A stretch of DNA of 58,685 nt. It comes from Oceanobacillus luteolus (GTDB lineage Bacteria; Bacillota; Bacilli; Bacillales; Amphibacillaceae). This document shows, in pieces, positions 1-9,234 of the stretch. The position numbers and the translations under genes are program-made. Below the pieces are notes generated by a model that saw only the letters and a list, made by a program, of their open reading frames with translations, searched no databases and had not been told where the DNA came from. How positions within the stretch are numbered: the stretch's first letter is position 1; each line of letters opens with the position of its first letter. Location: the NCBI RefSeq assembly GCF_023715655.1, contig NZ_JAMBON010000019.1, positions 1-58,685 of the forward strand. The letters run 5' to 3'.

Positions 1-2
1 GG

Positions 3-95
3 GAGGGTGGTCGCATTCAAAACTGGGCCATGGTTATGAACCAGCTTCTTCTTCATGATGAACTGAAAGATAGGGTGTTAAAGTACCTTGAATAA
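3..95 (+). CDS. C-terminal end of an unidentified protein (partial)
   Basis: An open frame runs from the window edge to a TAA at 93-95, giving the last 30 residues of a protein. The peptide is helical-looking and ends in DRVLKYLE. No upstream sequence is available and I do not recognise the family. It is followed directly by the 52-bp repeat array, and no terminator hairpin is visible between them. Confidence 0.45.
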   Translation, partial: EGGRIQNWAMVMNQLLLHDELKDRVLKYLE

Positions 96-129
96 ATGGG
101 AACTTACACACTTTATTTGACAAGCCCCC

Positions 130-540
130 GAATGGAGTATAGAATCATTCCTTCATGTCTTTATAGAGTTTCTAAGAGCCTGAATGGAGTGTGGAATCAT
201 TCCTTCGTGTCTTTATAGAGTTTCTAAGAGCCCGAATGGAGTAGAGAATCATACCTTCATGTCTTTATAGAGTTTCTAAGAGCCCGAATGGAGTAGAGAA
301 TCATACCTTCATGTCTTTATAGAGTTTCTAAGAGCCCGAATGGAGTGTGGAATCATTCCTTCGTGTCTTTAAAGAGTTTCTAAGAGCCCGAATGAAGTGC
401 AGAATCGTTCTTTCGAGTCTTTGTAGAGGTTATAAGAGCATGATCCGGATAGAAATATCTCCTTCGTGCCGTTTAAAGATCCTAGGAGCGTGAGGGAGAT
501 AAAGTTTATCTGGTTTATGTTGTTATAGAGCTTCTAATAA
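130..540. repeat. Tandem array of 52-bp repeats, decaying at the right end
   Basis: The phrase GAATGGAGT followed by GAATCATxCCTTC, TGTCTTTATAGAGTTTCTAAGAGCC recurs with an exact 52-bp period. Unit starts lie at 130, 182, 234, 286, 338 and 390, with decayed units near 442 and 492. Units 234 and 286 are identical over most of their length, while the last two are strongly diverged. Each unit contains a small GGAATcATTCC-type inverted repeat in some copies. The array is noncoding in all frames and sits between a gene end and the convergent barstar gene. Confidence 0.9.
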
Positions 541-595
541 CGTGAACGATTTGATTTCCCCATTTTTCATTTTAGAAGTTATCCATAATGGACTG

Positions 596-865
596 TCAAC
601 GAATGATAAATTTAATATTTGGATTTTCTTCCGTTGCATCATGAAACAACTGAACAATGGCTTGGGCGTATTCACCTAAGTTTTCAAGCAGGTCATCATG
701 ATGAAGCAGCTCAATCTGCAACACTTTGTTATATGTACTTAGTACATCCCATAATGCATCCAGGTTATTTCCATAGTATTCTTTTATAGACAATTTATCT
801 TTTAAATATGGATGTACATCTTCTTTTGTCAGCATTTCTTTTCCATTCAATGTAATATATTTCAT
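596..865 (-). CDS. Barstar-family ribonuclease inhibitor
   Basis: About 89 residues. The N-terminus MKYITLNG, the segment YYGNNLDALWDVL and the acidic centre are typical of barstar, the cytoplasmic protein that blocks the barnase active site. It lies directly downstream of the barnase-like gene on the same strand, overlapping its stop by a few bases. I chose the ATG at 865 because a GGAG motif at the barnase gene end lies about 9 bases upstream; an ATG at 874 is too close to it. The pair forms a toxin-immunity unit: barstar protects the producing cell from the RNase before or during export. Confidence 0.9.
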   Translation of the reverse strand: MKYITLNGKEMLTKEDVHPYLKDKLSIKEYYGNNLDALWDVLSTYNKVLQIELLHHDDLLENLGEYAQAIVQLFHDATEENPNIKFIIR

Positions 866-866
866 T

Positions 867-1328
867 TTATTCATCTCCATATAATAGAGTAAAAGTTTCA
901 TAATGGTCATCCGTATAGTAAATCAGCCCATCATTCGAATATACAATCCGTTCGGGACCACGATAGCCGCCTTCATAGTTGATATCGGCTTCGTAGTATT
1001 GCCTGCCTTCTTTTTTCGGAAGTTTTCCTTCGCGATTATAAAATTTATCACCGCCGATACTTTTCTTGTCGGTAACTTCCCAAAGGTTGCCTTCACTTGC
1101 CTCCCAGCCTAATTCGCTTGCTTCACGTTTTGTTATATAGTTTGGTGGGAGTTTGTTGTATGTATGGATGTATAGTGCAACTTCTTCTTTACTTGTATAA
1201 TGTCCATCTTCTGTTATAACGGTCAGATCTTCGTCCTGCAGCACATCCAACAATTCCGTTGGTGAACAACCGGCTAATAGTATGCTGAGCAGTGTTAGAA
1301 AAAATAAATAAATGATTTTCTTCGGCAT
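867..1328 (-). CDS. Barnase-family extracellular ribonuclease, predicted lipoprotein
   Basis: 153 residues. A hydrophobic signal ending in LLAGC forms a lipobox, so the mature protein should be lipid-anchored at the outer face of the membrane instead of freely secreted like Bacillus amyloliquefaciens barnase. The body aligns with barnase throughout (YNKLPPNYITKREA, SIGGDKFYNREGKLP, ADINYEGGYR, DHYETF). The catalytic residues are intact: Glu113, Arg127 and His142, each exactly 40 positions later than barnase Glu73, Arg87 and His102. It is followed by its barstar. Likely roles are RNA scavenging or competition between cells; the anchoring is inferred from the lipobox. Confidence 0.93.
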   Translation of the reverse strand: MPKKIIYLFFLTLLSILLAGCSPTELLDVLQDEDLTVITEDGHYTSKEEVALYIHTYNKLPPNYITKREASELGWEASEGNLWEVTDKKSIGGDKFYNREGKLPKKEGRQYYEADINYEGGYRGPERIVYSNDGLIYYTDDHYETFTLLYGDE

Positions 1329-1533
1329 TGTTTACCTCCCATGATATAGGGTATGTGAAATTTAATAGTCATTTGTATTATATCACGCTAATAGAAGAGT
1401 AGGTAAAACTTTTTTCTGTTTTTAGATAAAAAACAGCAAGAAGTTTAGGGTTTATGGTTAATGAATATAACTTATAATCATTATACAATTATATTGTGAA
1501 ATAAATCACAAACTTAAAGAGGAGTGTTAAAAC

Positions 1534-2274
1534 ATGAATGATCTTAAAGGTAAAGTAGCAATCATTACAGGTGGAGCTTCTGGTATTGGTTTAGCAACGG
1601 TTGAAGCATTTCTTGATAAAGGTTCTAAAGTCGTATTAAGTGATTATAATGAGGAATTAGGTAAACAACAAGCTGAACGTCTGGCTGAAAAAGGAGAAGT
1701 AATCTTTGTGAAAGCTGATGTTTCAAAAGAGGAAGAAGTTAAGGCGCTTGTTGATAAAACGGTAGAAACTTTTGGTACAGTAGACGTTATTTTCAACAAT
1801 GCTGGGATCGGCTCCCAAGGCGAAACACATGCCCTTTCTTATGAAGACTACGAAAAAGTAATAAAAATCAATCAGGATGGTGTGTTCTTTGGTGCAAAGC
1901 ATGCCCTTAATGTGATGCGGGAAAATGGTGGCGGGGTCATCATCAACTGTGCCTCTATTCTAGGTCTTGTTGGTGAGCCGACTGCTTTTGCATACAACGC
2001 TGCGAAGGGTGCAGTCGTATTAATGACTAAATCGTTGGCACTTCAGTATGCGAAAGATAATGTCCGTTGTGTGGGAATTGCTCCGGGTTATGTAGAATCT
2101 GGTATGGTAAATAAAGAAGCATTAGGAGAATACTATGATGGACTAGTTGCAAAACATCCAATCGGACGTCTTGGTGTGGCAGATGAAATTGCCCACGCAG
2201 TCATCTTCGCTGCAGAGAACACATTCTTAACAGGACTCACCATTCCAGTTGATGGTGGGTATACAGCTCAATAA
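1534..2274 (+). CDS. Short-chain dehydrogenase/reductase (SDR)
   Basis: 246 residues, the usual length of classical SDRs. It shows the Rossmann motif TGGASGIG near residue 13, the NNAG motif near 88, and the catalytic Ser-Tyr-Lys with YNAAK near 155-159. The C-terminal PVDGGYTAQ is characteristic of the glucose-1-dehydrogenase/3-oxoacyl reductase/dihydrodiol dehydrogenase groups. It should oxidise or reduce a hydroxyl group with NAD(P). A strong AAAGAGGAG ribosome site precedes the ATG. It is monocistronic, with a terminator just downstream. The substrate cannot be told from sequence; a link to the dioxygenase operon 8 kb away would be speculation. Confidence 0.9.
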   Translation: MNDLKGKVAIITGGASGIGLATVEAFLDKGSKVVLSDYNEELGKQQAERLAEKGEVIFVKADVSKEEEVKALVDKTVETFGTVDVIFNNAGIGSQGETHALSYEDYEKVIKINQDGVFFGAKHALNVMRENGGGVIINCASILGLVGEPTAFAYNAAKGAVVLMTKSLALQYAKDNVRCVGIAPGYVESGMVNKEALGEYYDGLVAKHPIGRLGVADEIAHAVIFAAENTFLTGLTIPVDGGYTAQ

Positions 2275-2288
2275 TGGAATATTGATCA

Positions 2289-2320
2289 AAACTCAAAACA
2301 GATATTGTTTTGAGTTTTTT
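2289..2320 (+). terminator. Intrinsic terminator of the SDR gene
   Basis: A perfect 12-bp stem (2289-2300 with 2306-2317), a five-base loop and a T run follow the SDR stop codon by 14 bases. Confidence 0.9.
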
Positions 2321-2392
2321 ATTTTGAATGCCCCTCATTGATATAGTTAATTTTCAAAAAGCGATATATAATCAAATTGGACTTATTTTTTT

Positions 2393-2869
2393 ATGACAGG
2401 GGATAGGATTTTGAAAGAGAAAGAGATGCATTGTTATCATTTTGCAGCAGAGATTTCTGCACCGATACATGTTGTATTTCAATGCTTAAACAAAGACGAA
2501 CATGTATTGAAGTGGAATACTCAAATCATTAGAAATATATATGAAGGCAGTGAAGAGGATCTAGAGGCAGGCTCAACTTTTACAACGGTCCAAAAAATAG
2601 GTGGAAAGGTATATGAATTGAAAGGAAAGTATGTAGAGTACGATCCACCATATTTCGCTGTTGTAGAGACGGAAACAAAAGAAGGTATAAGCAAGACGGA
2701 ATATAGACTAGAGGAACTAGACGGAGAAACGAGTTTTACCGTTGATGTATATTTAATCCCATCGAGCTGGATTTACAAAACGACAATGAAAATGATGAAA
2801 TGGGCTGTTAAGCGGATGTATGATGAGCAGTTTGAAAGATTTGTAGATTATATCCATACGGAAATGTAA
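2393..2869 (+). CDS. SRPBCC-superfamily protein (polyketide cyclase/START-like fold)
   Basis: About 158 residues with the START/Bet v1-like pattern: an N-terminal strand HFAAEISAPIHVVF, then a helix with LNKDEHVLKWN, alternating strands, and a long C-terminal amphipathic helix. Such proteins bind hydrophobic ligands; no catalytic function can be assigned. The ATG at 2393 has no ribosome site. A TTG at 2411, seven bases after AGGGGA, or an ATG at 2426, may be the true start. A possible terminator lies 80 bases downstream. Confidence 0.75.
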   Translation: MTGDRILKEKEMHCYHFAAEISAPIHVVFQCLNKDEHVLKWNTQIIRNIYEGSEEDLEAGSTFTTVQKIGGKVYELKGKYVEYDPPYFAVVETETKEGISKTEYRLEELDGETSFTVDVYLIPSSWIYKTTMKMMKWAVKRMYDEQFERFVDYIHTEM

Positions 2870-2946
2870 TGTTCTTCCATTCCGTATAGTCGGTTTGACG
2901 ATAAGCAAAACTTATTCGGAAAAATAGAGGGAGAATGTATAGTTTG

Positions 2947-2990
2947 AAGAACCCGGTGGTACATAATAACACAGGGTTCTTTTATTTATA
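2947..2990 (+). terminator. Terminator-like hairpin between SRPBCC and UbiA genes
   Basis: AAGAACCC (2947-2954) pairs with GGGTTCTT (2974-2981) across a 19-base loop and is followed by TTTATTT. It lies upstream of the prenyltransferase gene and probably ends the SRPBCC transcript. An attenuator role for the downstream gene cannot be excluded. Confidence 0.6.
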
Positions 2991-3022
2991 TACAAATCAA
3001 AGATGTGGAACGGAGGCAATCA

Positions 3023-3946
3023 ATGAAACAAATAGCTTATCATTTACGGGGAAGCTTAAAATTGCTGCGGATGATAGCGGTTTTGTCATCCAGCATGGTT
3101 ACGATTTTATCAAGTTTGCTCCCTCTATATCTCTATTCAAACCTTGATACGATTACTCTAACATTCATGTTTCTCTTTTTAACTTCTGCAGCGATCCTCT
3201 TTCATGGGGTATTGACACATGTATTTAATGATTATACCGATCATCTTTCTGGAACAGATACAAAAAGTCCTGCTATCTTGTCAGGTGGGAGCAGAGTGAT
3301 TCAGGATGGTATTTTCCCACCAGAATTGCTTTGGAAGATCGGTAAAATACTTTCGGGTACTTTTCTGTTGCTTGCTGTTCTTTTCTTCTTAACGAGTCAA
3401 ATTAAATTGAGTCTACTTATATTAATTGGGATATGGGCAGCGGTTTCGTATTCTCTTCCGCCTTTCCGTTTTAGTTATCGTCCATTTCTTGGTGAGTGGC
3501 TAAGTTTATTTCCTGCTTTCATATTTTTAGGGATTGCTGGTCCATGGTTGCTTCTTGATCAGATACCGGATTGGGCATACCAGAATGCAGTAGTGAATGC
3601 ACTCGTCTGTATGGCTTGGGTCATGGTCCATCATATTCCAGATATGGAAGCGGACAGAGAGGCAGTGCCACCTAAAAGAACATCGGTCGTATGGTTCGCT
3701 GAGTTATTTGGCCAATCTGCCGCAAAACTGCCAGCTATAATCTACTTCTTGTTAACTGGGTTTATTGCAATTTGGATTGCATATTATCGTCCATTGGCTG
3801 CTATGATGTTGGCTGTTCTTGTCCTACTTGCAGTTTGGTTATTGATAAGGGTGAATACCCAAGATGCTTATGACGTTACGAAAGTGGAGAAATACTTATT
3901 GGCTATCGCTATGCTGATAGCTCTGGGATTAGGAGTTATTCAGTAG
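3023..3946 (+). CDS. UbiA-family prenyltransferase
   Basis: About 307 residues with eight or nine hydrophobic segments, typical of the integral membrane UbiA/MenA family, which transfers isoprenoid chains to aromatic acceptors. The first Asp-rich motif is seen as NDYTDHLSGTD near residue 75, and the second as DMEADREAVPPKRT near residue 210; both bind the Mg-diphosphate of the prenyl donor. The ATG at 3023 lies six bases after CGGAGG, a better start than the GTG at 3005. There is no quinone biosynthesis gene nearby, so the acceptor is unknown. A terminator follows. Confidence 0.85.
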   Translation: MKQIAYHLRGSLKLLRMIAVLSSSMVTILSSLLPLYLYSNLDTITLTFMFLFLTSAAILFHGVLTHVFNDYTDHLSGTDTKSPAILSGGSRVIQDGIFPPELLWKIGKILSGTFLLLAVLFFLTSQIKLSLLILIGIWAAVSYSLPPFRFSYRPFLGEWLSLFPAFIFLGIAGPWLLLDQIPDWAYQNAVVNALVCMAWVMVHHIPDMEADREAVPPKRTSVVWFAELFGQSAAKLPAIIYFLLTGFIAIWIAYYRPLAAMMLAVLVLLAVWLLIRVNTQDAYDVTKVEKYLLAIAMLIALGLGVIQ

Positions 3947-3954
3947 TCTTTCAT

Positions 3955-3996
3955 AAAGAAACTCATGACATGTTAATGTTTTGAGTTTCTTTTTTG
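3955..3996 (+). terminator. Intrinsic terminator of the UbiA-family gene
   Basis: AAAGAAACTCA pairs with TGAGTTTCTTT and is followed by a T run, nine bases after the stop codon. Confidence 0.85.
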
Positions 3997-4030
3997 TTTT
4001 ATAATGTTTTGAGTTTCTTTTTTGTTTTAT
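3975..4030. repeat. Perfect 28-bp tandem duplication covering the terminator arm
   Basis: The 28-base unit beginning AATGTTTTGAGTTTC and ending TTTGTTTTAT is present twice head to tail (3975-4002 and 4003-4030) with no differences, so the terminator's 3' arm and T tract are duplicated. The remaining stretch to 4341 is AT-rich; I see no gene in it, only the probable promoter region of the next gene. Confidence 0.9.
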
Positions 4031-4341
4031 AAAGATAGTATACGGGATGGCTCATATAGGCATAAATCCCCTTAATTCGTTCTATACATAGTAGTAACAT
4101 CATTATTATTCTTCTCCTGCATCAATTTTGGCCTTGTTTTATAATACCCTCCTTGTTTGTTCATTTTTGATGAATCAAATCGATAAAATTCCTAAGTATT
4201 ATGGTGATTTATTATTATATTTTAATTTCATGCTTGTTAAAAACTGCTGGGAAAGTTTGTAGGTTTTTATTGTCCTAAAACAGAGCTGTTGATATGGCAA
4301 CACTTGGAGTTGCTTAAAAATATGGGAGGGAGATATGCGAT

Positions 4342-5748
4342 GTGAGATTTTGTAAAGAGTGCTACGAGCTACTAGAAGATGATCAAAGCTTTTGTCCAGA
4401 ATGCGGTAGCGAGCATCCTGATTATCAATCTAGCCAAGATGAGGAAGAGTTACGTTATAACACCAGACATCTGCTATCGAAACGGACAAAGTGGGTAGTT
4501 TGGATAGCAGGTGTGTTTGGTGTTCTTTTTATAGGATTGCACTTATTTTTAACATTTTATTTTGACCCTATGAAAGATTTCAGAGGGATGGAGCGGGCCA
4601 TTATAGAAGATGATGTCACTGCTTTTATGGAGTATATTGAACAGAATGATGCAGCTCTGATGGATGAGAAGAGTTATTTTGAGTTCATAAAATATGAGGA
4701 GTGGGAGGGGATAAAAGAACAATTTCTTCATCTTACTAAGGAAAACGAAAATGCTATGAATGAGATTATATATAGTAACAATGGAGGAAGGCTGTTCCAT
4801 CTGAAAAAGGAATCCATTTTATGGTTTTATCATACCTATTCTTTCCAGGCGGTCCCTACGCGGTTCATAATTTCTGCGAACATGGAGAGGACAGAAGTTT
4901 CGATTGACGGCATCACCCATACACTGGAGACGATGGAACCAACGGAACTGATGTGGGTCTATCCTGGAAAATATACGGTTCAGGCTTATGCTAATAATAA
5001 TTTTGGTGAATTCACTTATGAAGAAGAAGTAAATATTTATCCGAGTGAGGAGTATGAGTATTCTATTGGTTTCCTTGGAAAAACGTATCATTTCAGCACG
5101 AATAAAAATGATGCTTATTTATATATCAATGGAGAAAATACTGGAGTGAAATTTGCGGAATTGGATGAGTTAGGACCGTTTCCAGATGGTGCAAATCCGG
5201 AATTGCATGGAGTGTGGGAAAATGCAGCGGGAGAGATGATAGAGACGGCAGTTATGACACTCGCTGATAATGAGTTGTCTGGCTTGGATTTTTACTTTGT
5301 GGAGAACAACGACTTGAATGCAGTTGAACTGACGAATGAAGAAGCTGTACATGAAAATAGTGGACAGCTAGGAGAACTGGGACAATATCTTGCAAGTATC
5401 GTTGTGAACTTCCGGAATGACTATGAGACAGCCCTGAATAATAAGGATTTCAGTCTGATTGCGGACTATTTATTAATGGACAGTATTGTTTTCCGTGAAC
5501 TCCGGGATTATATCGCGGCTCTAAAGGACAGCACGTATCAATTTGATTTTAAAGAAAATAATGTATGGAGCGTTGTATCAATGGAAGATGGGAGCTATAT
5601 TGTTACGACCAATGAGAAATTTACTTTTACGAATCATCTAGACCAAGAAATTGATTATGAACGGATGAAGGAATATATCCTCATCGAGTCAGGGGAAACG
5701 TATCGGATTATGGAGATTAATTATGTGGAGACGAAACGGGAGTATTGA
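4342..5748 (+). CDS. Zinc-ribbon, single-pass membrane protein (TcaA/YvlB-like architecture)
   Basis: 468 residues. The N-terminus holds a zinc ribbon (CKEC near residue 4 and CPEC near residue 18). One transmembrane helix follows at about 52-72, then a large outside region of about 390 residues with alternating strands. This order of ribbon, helix and repeated extracytoplasmic domains resembles the TcaA group of Firmicute envelope-stress proteins. The C-terminal region from about residue 350 has an NTF2-like look. The GTG start lies nine bases after GGGAGGGAG. Function is unknown; a role in sensing or buffering cell-envelope stress is inferred from architecture only. Confidence 0.7.
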   Translation: MRFCKECYELLEDDQSFCPECGSEHPDYQSSQDEEELRYNTRHLLSKRTKWVVWIAGVFGVLFIGLHLFLTFYFDPMKDFRGMERAIIEDDVTAFMEYIEQNDAALMDEKSYFEFIKYEEWEGIKEQFLHLTKENENAMNEIIYSNNGGRLFHLKKESILWFYHTYSFQAVPTRFIISANMERTEVSIDGITHTLETMEPTELMWVYPGKYTVQAYANNNFGEFTYEEEVNIYPSEEYEYSIGFLGKTYHFSTNKNDAYLYINGENTGVKFAELDELGPFPDGANPELHGVWENAAGEMIETAVMTLADNELSGLDFYFVENNDLNAVELTNEEAVHENSGQLGELGQYLASIVVNFRNDYETALNNKDFSLIADYLLMDSIVFRELRDYIAALKDSTYQFDFKENNVWSVVSMEDGSYIVTTNEKFTFTNHLDQEIDYERMKEYILIESGETYRIMEINYVETKREY

Positions 5749-5770
5749 GGTGTCTGTAATTTCAAACAAT

Positions 5771-5816
5771 AAAAGGACAGCCAGAAAATTGTTTTCTTTC
5801 ATAGGCTGTCCCTTTT
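5771..5816. terminator. Bidirectional terminator between convergent genes
   Basis: AAAAGGACAGCC and GGCTGTCCCTTTT form a stem flanked by A and T runs, placed between the zinc-ribbon gene and the convergent chemotaxis receptor gene. Confidence 0.85.
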
Positions 5817-5819
5817 CGA

Positions 5820-7895
5820 TTACAATCTAAATTGATGAATTAATTCATTCAATTCTTCCGCTAGTATAGCAAGCTCATCGGAACTCGCAACTACTTCTTC
5901 CATGGAGCTGGTAATCTGTTGGGAAGAGGCAGAGGTTTGTTCGACACCTGCTGCAGATTCCTCGGAGATTGCGGCAATCTCTTGAATATTGACGTTCATC
6001 TTATCACTTTTTACAGAGATGGAGGAAAGATTATCCGAAATGGTTCGAATCCCCTCTACCATCTGGGTAACGGAGGCACTGATTTCTTCAAATGTATTTC
6101 TCGTAACCGTTAATTGCTCTGCTCCTTGTTCTACTTCTTTATATCCATCACGTAAAGACTCCGTAACTTGTGCAGATTCATATTGAATCGTCTCGACGAT
6201 GTCTGTGATGCCTGTAATGGATGAAGCTACTTGGTCTGCTAGTTTTCCGACTTCATTTGCAACCACTGCAAAGCCCTTACCACTTTCTCCAGCCCTAGCT
6301 GCTTCAATCGAGGCATTCAATGCAAGTAAGTTTGTTTGATCAGCAATTCCCTTAATCACAGAAACGAGTTCAGATATTTTTTTGCTTTCTGTATCCAGGC
6401 TTTCGACTTTTTCTACCGATTCATAAATGATATGGTCGATCCGTTTCATTTGTTCTGTCGAGCGTTCCATTAAGTTACTGCCCTCTGCGGTATGCTCAAG
6501 AACAGCATTGGAAGACTCGTAAACTTGTGTACTATTGTTATGCGCTTCAATAGCTTCTTCCGAGAATGAAGCCATGATTGCGGATAATTCTGTTGTCGAA
6601 TTTGCTTGGGATTCTGATCCGTCGGCTAAATCCTGCATCGTCGTGGCAACCTGTTCGGAACCAGCTTTCACATCGTTGGCTGATTGAGTCAGCTCTTCAC
6701 TCTTGCTATTGACCGTTTCCGATACGGTGCTGATTTTACTAATCAATTCACGCATTCTTTGCTGCATCAAATTTGTGGAATTAACGAGCTGTCCTATTTC
6801 ATCCTGAGATTTTGTTTCGATGTTGACAACGTTTAAGTTTCCTTGGCCAAGCTCGTTCATCACTTCAGTGACCCGTGGGATATTTCTAAGCATACGTGTC
6901 AGAACGATGGTGACGACCACCAGCAAAATCAGACAGGCTGCGATAAAGAATGAAACCATGAATAGTGTGAACGTCTTGAGCACGGATAGTGCTTCTTCTT
7001 CCGGTAAGCTTGTACCGATTGCCCATCCTGTTGTTGGTACAGGTGAATATCCAACATATTCTCTGTTGTTATTTACTACAAGAGATTGCAAACCGTTTTC
7101 CCCGGCAAGCATTTTAGTTCCAATATCACTGATTTCCCCGTCGAAAGAGAGGATATTCTTCTCATCGTTCAGTATAAACGAGTCATCTGGATGGTAAATA
7201 AATGTTCCATCATTTGTGACTAAGAAGGAATAACCATTCTCTCCAAGTTTGAAAGACTCCATCAGATTAGGTAACTCATCTAAGAATATATCAATTGCGA
7301 CAATCCCGATGACATTGCCATTCTCACTAATTGGTGTCATCGCACTTAGGATGATTTCTCCAAACACCTCATCCATATACGGTTCGGTAAAATAAACGTC
7401 CTCCTCTGCAATTGCTTGTTCATACCATGGTCTAGATGCGATATCGAAGGAAGGATCGGATAATACTTCATTACTTCCGACTAAAAAGTTCGAACGATTA
7501 CTTGCCACCCATGCCATAGCAATCGACTCATCGGTCTCTACAATTTCATCCAGCGCTTTAGAAACCCCTGCATAATAATCATTATCAAGAGCATCGTCTC
7601 TGGAGTCCGTAGTGTTTAAGTATTTGATTACTTCCTGGTTTGTAACGATTTGACGGACGATAGTAGCTTTTTCTTTAAACATGCTATTAACTTGATCAGC
7701 TATGGCATCACTTTGATTAGCCAGGTTCTCTTCCACACGCTCTAAAAGAATCGATTTCGTATAGGAGTGAATGAAGAAACCAGTGGCAGAGAATACCAAA
7801 AATATAGCTATGAAAAGTGCAAATGTGACTTTTCTTGAGATTTTCCTTTGAATCCAGTTGAATCTTGGTGATTTTTTGCTTTTGCTTGATGACAT
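5820..7895 (-). CDS. Methyl-accepting chemotaxis protein with a dCache-type sensor
   Basis: 691 residues. There is an N-terminal transmembrane helix at about 22-45, then an extracellular sensor of about 250 residues with dCache features ([45 protein letters not shown]). A second membrane helix lies at about 305-330, then a HAMP domain and a long coiled-coil signalling domain. The hairpin tip is the conserved [20 protein letters not shown]-type segment. It should relay ligand binding to CheA/CheW. dCache receptors often sense amino acids or carboxylates; the ligand here is not evident. A SigD-like promoter upstream fits co-expression with motility genes. Confidence 0.93.
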   Translation of the reverse strand: MSSSKSKKSPRFNWIQRKISRKVTFALFIAIFLVFSATGFFIHSYTKSILLERVEENLANQSDAIADQVNSMFKEKATIVRQIVTNQEVIKYLNTTDSRDDALDNDYYAGVSKALDEIVETDESIAMAWVASNRSNFLVGSNEVLSDPSFDIASRPWYEQAIAEEDVYFTEPYMDEVFGEIILSAMTPISENGNVIGIVAIDIFLDELPNLMESFKLGENGYSFLVTNDGTFIYHPDDSFILNDEKNILSFDGEISDIGTKMLAGENGLQSLVVNNNREYVGYSPVPTTGWAIGTSLPEEEALSVLKTFTLFMVSFFIAACLILLVVVTIVLTRMLRNIPRVTEVMNELGQGNLNVVNIETKSQDEIGQLVNSTNLMQQRMRELISKISTVSETVNSKSEELTQSANDVKAGSEQVATTMQDLADGSESQANSTTELSAIMASFSEEAIEAHNNSTQVYESSNAVLEHTAEGSNLMERSTEQMKRIDHIIYESVEKVESLDTESKKISELVSVIKGIADQTNLLALNASIEAARAGESGKGFAVVANEVGKLADQVASSITGITDIVETIQYESAQVTESLRDGYKEVEQGAEQLTVTRNTFEEISASVTQMVEGIRTISDNLSSISVKSDKMNVNIQEIAAISEESAAGVEQTSASSQQITSSMEEVVASSDELAILAEELNELIHQFRL

Positions 7896-7965
7896 ATTTC
7901 TACCCGCTTCCTAATAATTTTATTGGTGCTTTGAAATCTAGTATGGATTTTGTCTGCCCTTTAGT

Positions 7966-7992
7966 TTATCGGTTACATTAAAATATAATTAA
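7966..7992 (-). promoter_or_regulatory. SigD-like promoter for the chemotaxis receptor
   Basis: On the minus strand ACCGATAA (7973-7966) resembles the SigD -10 box GCCGATAT, and a TTAA/TAAT element lies about 15 bases upstream. It lies about 70 bases before the receptor start. The match is imperfect. Confidence 0.45.
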
Positions 7993-8244
7993 TAGATTGT
8001 TAAATTTTCGTAAAAAATAGTGGAGTCTTAAAGAGGATTTTTATCGATGGTAGATAAAGTTATGATCCAATTCATTTTTGTTAAAAAATAACCTTCTAGT
8101 TCCACTTAGAGGAACAGCAACCTTTCCTCCATCGGAAATTCAATGTAGACTGAAGAGAGATAGTCTGACTATTTAGTAATTATACGTTTGATAACGACCC
8201 TCTAAGTTTTTGCACAGACAACAAAAATCCATAAGAAAAGAGGA
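7993..8244. other. Intergenic region between receptor and dehydrogenase genes
   Basis: With the adjoining leader this is a gene-free stretch of about 350 bases between divergent genes. It holds a small hairpin (GTTCC with GGAAC, around 8099-8115) and AT-rich sequence that must contain the dehydrogenase promoter. No ORF or RNA gene is convincing. Confidence 0.4.
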
Positions 8245-8250
8245 ATGAGA

Positions 8251-9204
8251 TTGAAAAATATAGCCGTAATTGGAGCAGGGATAATGGGGCATGGCGCCGC
8301 ACAGTTATTTGCCTTAGCTGGTAAACATGTAAAAATCCAAGCACGACGGGAATCCTCTCTGGAAAAAGCACGACAACTTATTAGTAACAGCCTAGAAATA
8401 ATGGTAGAGAAGAGAATGCTGGAAGAAAAAGCAGTGGAACAAACGTTAGCTCGAATCACTTTCACAACAGATTTACTGGAAGCGATACAAGGAGCAGATT
8501 TTATTCTTGAATCGATTCCGGAAGTTCTCGATCAAAAAATAGCTACTTATAGAATCATTGAGGACGCGGTTTCGAGTAGTGTAATTATTTCATCTAACAC
8601 ATCTACATTTCCATTGGAAGATTTGACCCAAGGGGCAAGTCATCCAGAAAGATTCATCATTACTCATTTCTTTAACCCGCCACAACTGGTGCCTATTGTA
8701 GAAATCGTTCAATTTGAAAAGACAGAAGAACATATCGTAAACAAAACGTATGACCTCATGAAAGAAATTGGTAAGTCTCCAGTAGTTCTAAAAAAAGAAA
8801 TTACAGGTTTTATCGTCAATCGCATTCAAGTAGCGATGCTCCGTGAGGCGTTTCATTTGATGGAAGCTGGTGTTGCAACTGCGGAAGATATTGATATTGC
8901 GATGAAGGGGAGTCTCGGTTTTAAGTGGGCATTCTGTGGTCCAATGGAAAGTCAGGATCTGGCAGGTCTTGAAACAACAAAGGCAATGGTAGGCAACATT
9001 ATGAAAGATCTATCAAACTCAAGAGAAGTTTCAACTCTTCTAACCGACATGGTAGAAAATAAACAACATGGTATTCGAACAAATCAAGGCTTTTATAAAT
9101 ATGATGATTTCGGTGAAAAAGCTATCGAAACAAGAGATGATCACTTCCTGGATCTATTGAAGTTGCAGCTTAGTAAAAGTAAAACTTTTTCATCCCAAAA
9201 ATAA
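8251..9204 (+). CDS. 3-hydroxyacyl-CoA dehydrogenase (3-hydroxybutyryl-CoA dehydrogenase type)
   Basis: About 317 residues. The N-terminal Rossmann domain has GAGIMGHG. The catalytic region has SNTSTFPLEDL and THFFNPP, and the C-terminal helical domain has GFIVNRIQVAMLREAF, all standard for the HAD/PaaH family. It oxidises (S)-3-hydroxyacyl-CoA to 3-oxoacyl-CoA with NAD. I prefer the TTG start because AAGAGGA lies six bases upstream; an in-frame ATG at 8245 touches that motif. It converges on the LysR gene, and the two share a terminator hairpin. It could serve the lower part of an aromatic-degradation route, but that is inference from location. Confidence 0.88.
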   Translation: MKNIAVIGAGIMGHGAAQLFALAGKHVKIQARRESSLEKARQLISNSLEIMVEKRMLEEKAVEQTLARITFTTDLLEAIQGADFILESIPEVLDQKIATYRIIEDAVSSSVIISSNTSTFPLEDLTQGASHPERFIITHFFNPPQLVPIVEIVQFEKTEEHIVNKTYDLMKEIGKSPVVLKKEITGFIVNRIQVAMLREAFHLMEAGVATAEDIDIAMKGSLGFKWAFCGPMESQDLAGLETTKAMVGNIMKDLSNSREVSTLLTDMVENKQHGIRTNQGFYKYDDFGEKAIETRDDHFLDLLKLQLSKSKTFSSQK

Positions 9205-9207
9205 AGC

Positions 9208-9234
9208 TAGGCAGGGGTTTCCCTGCCTATTCTT
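9208..9234. terminator. Shared terminator hairpin
   Basis: TAGGCAGGG, loop GTTT and CCCTGCCTA form a perfect 9-bp stem between the dehydrogenase stop and the LysR stop codon, with TTCTT after it. Confidence 0.75.

Noticed and set aside
130-540. CRISPR array
   Set aside because: The units are contiguous 52-bp copies with no unique spacers, and no cas genes are near.
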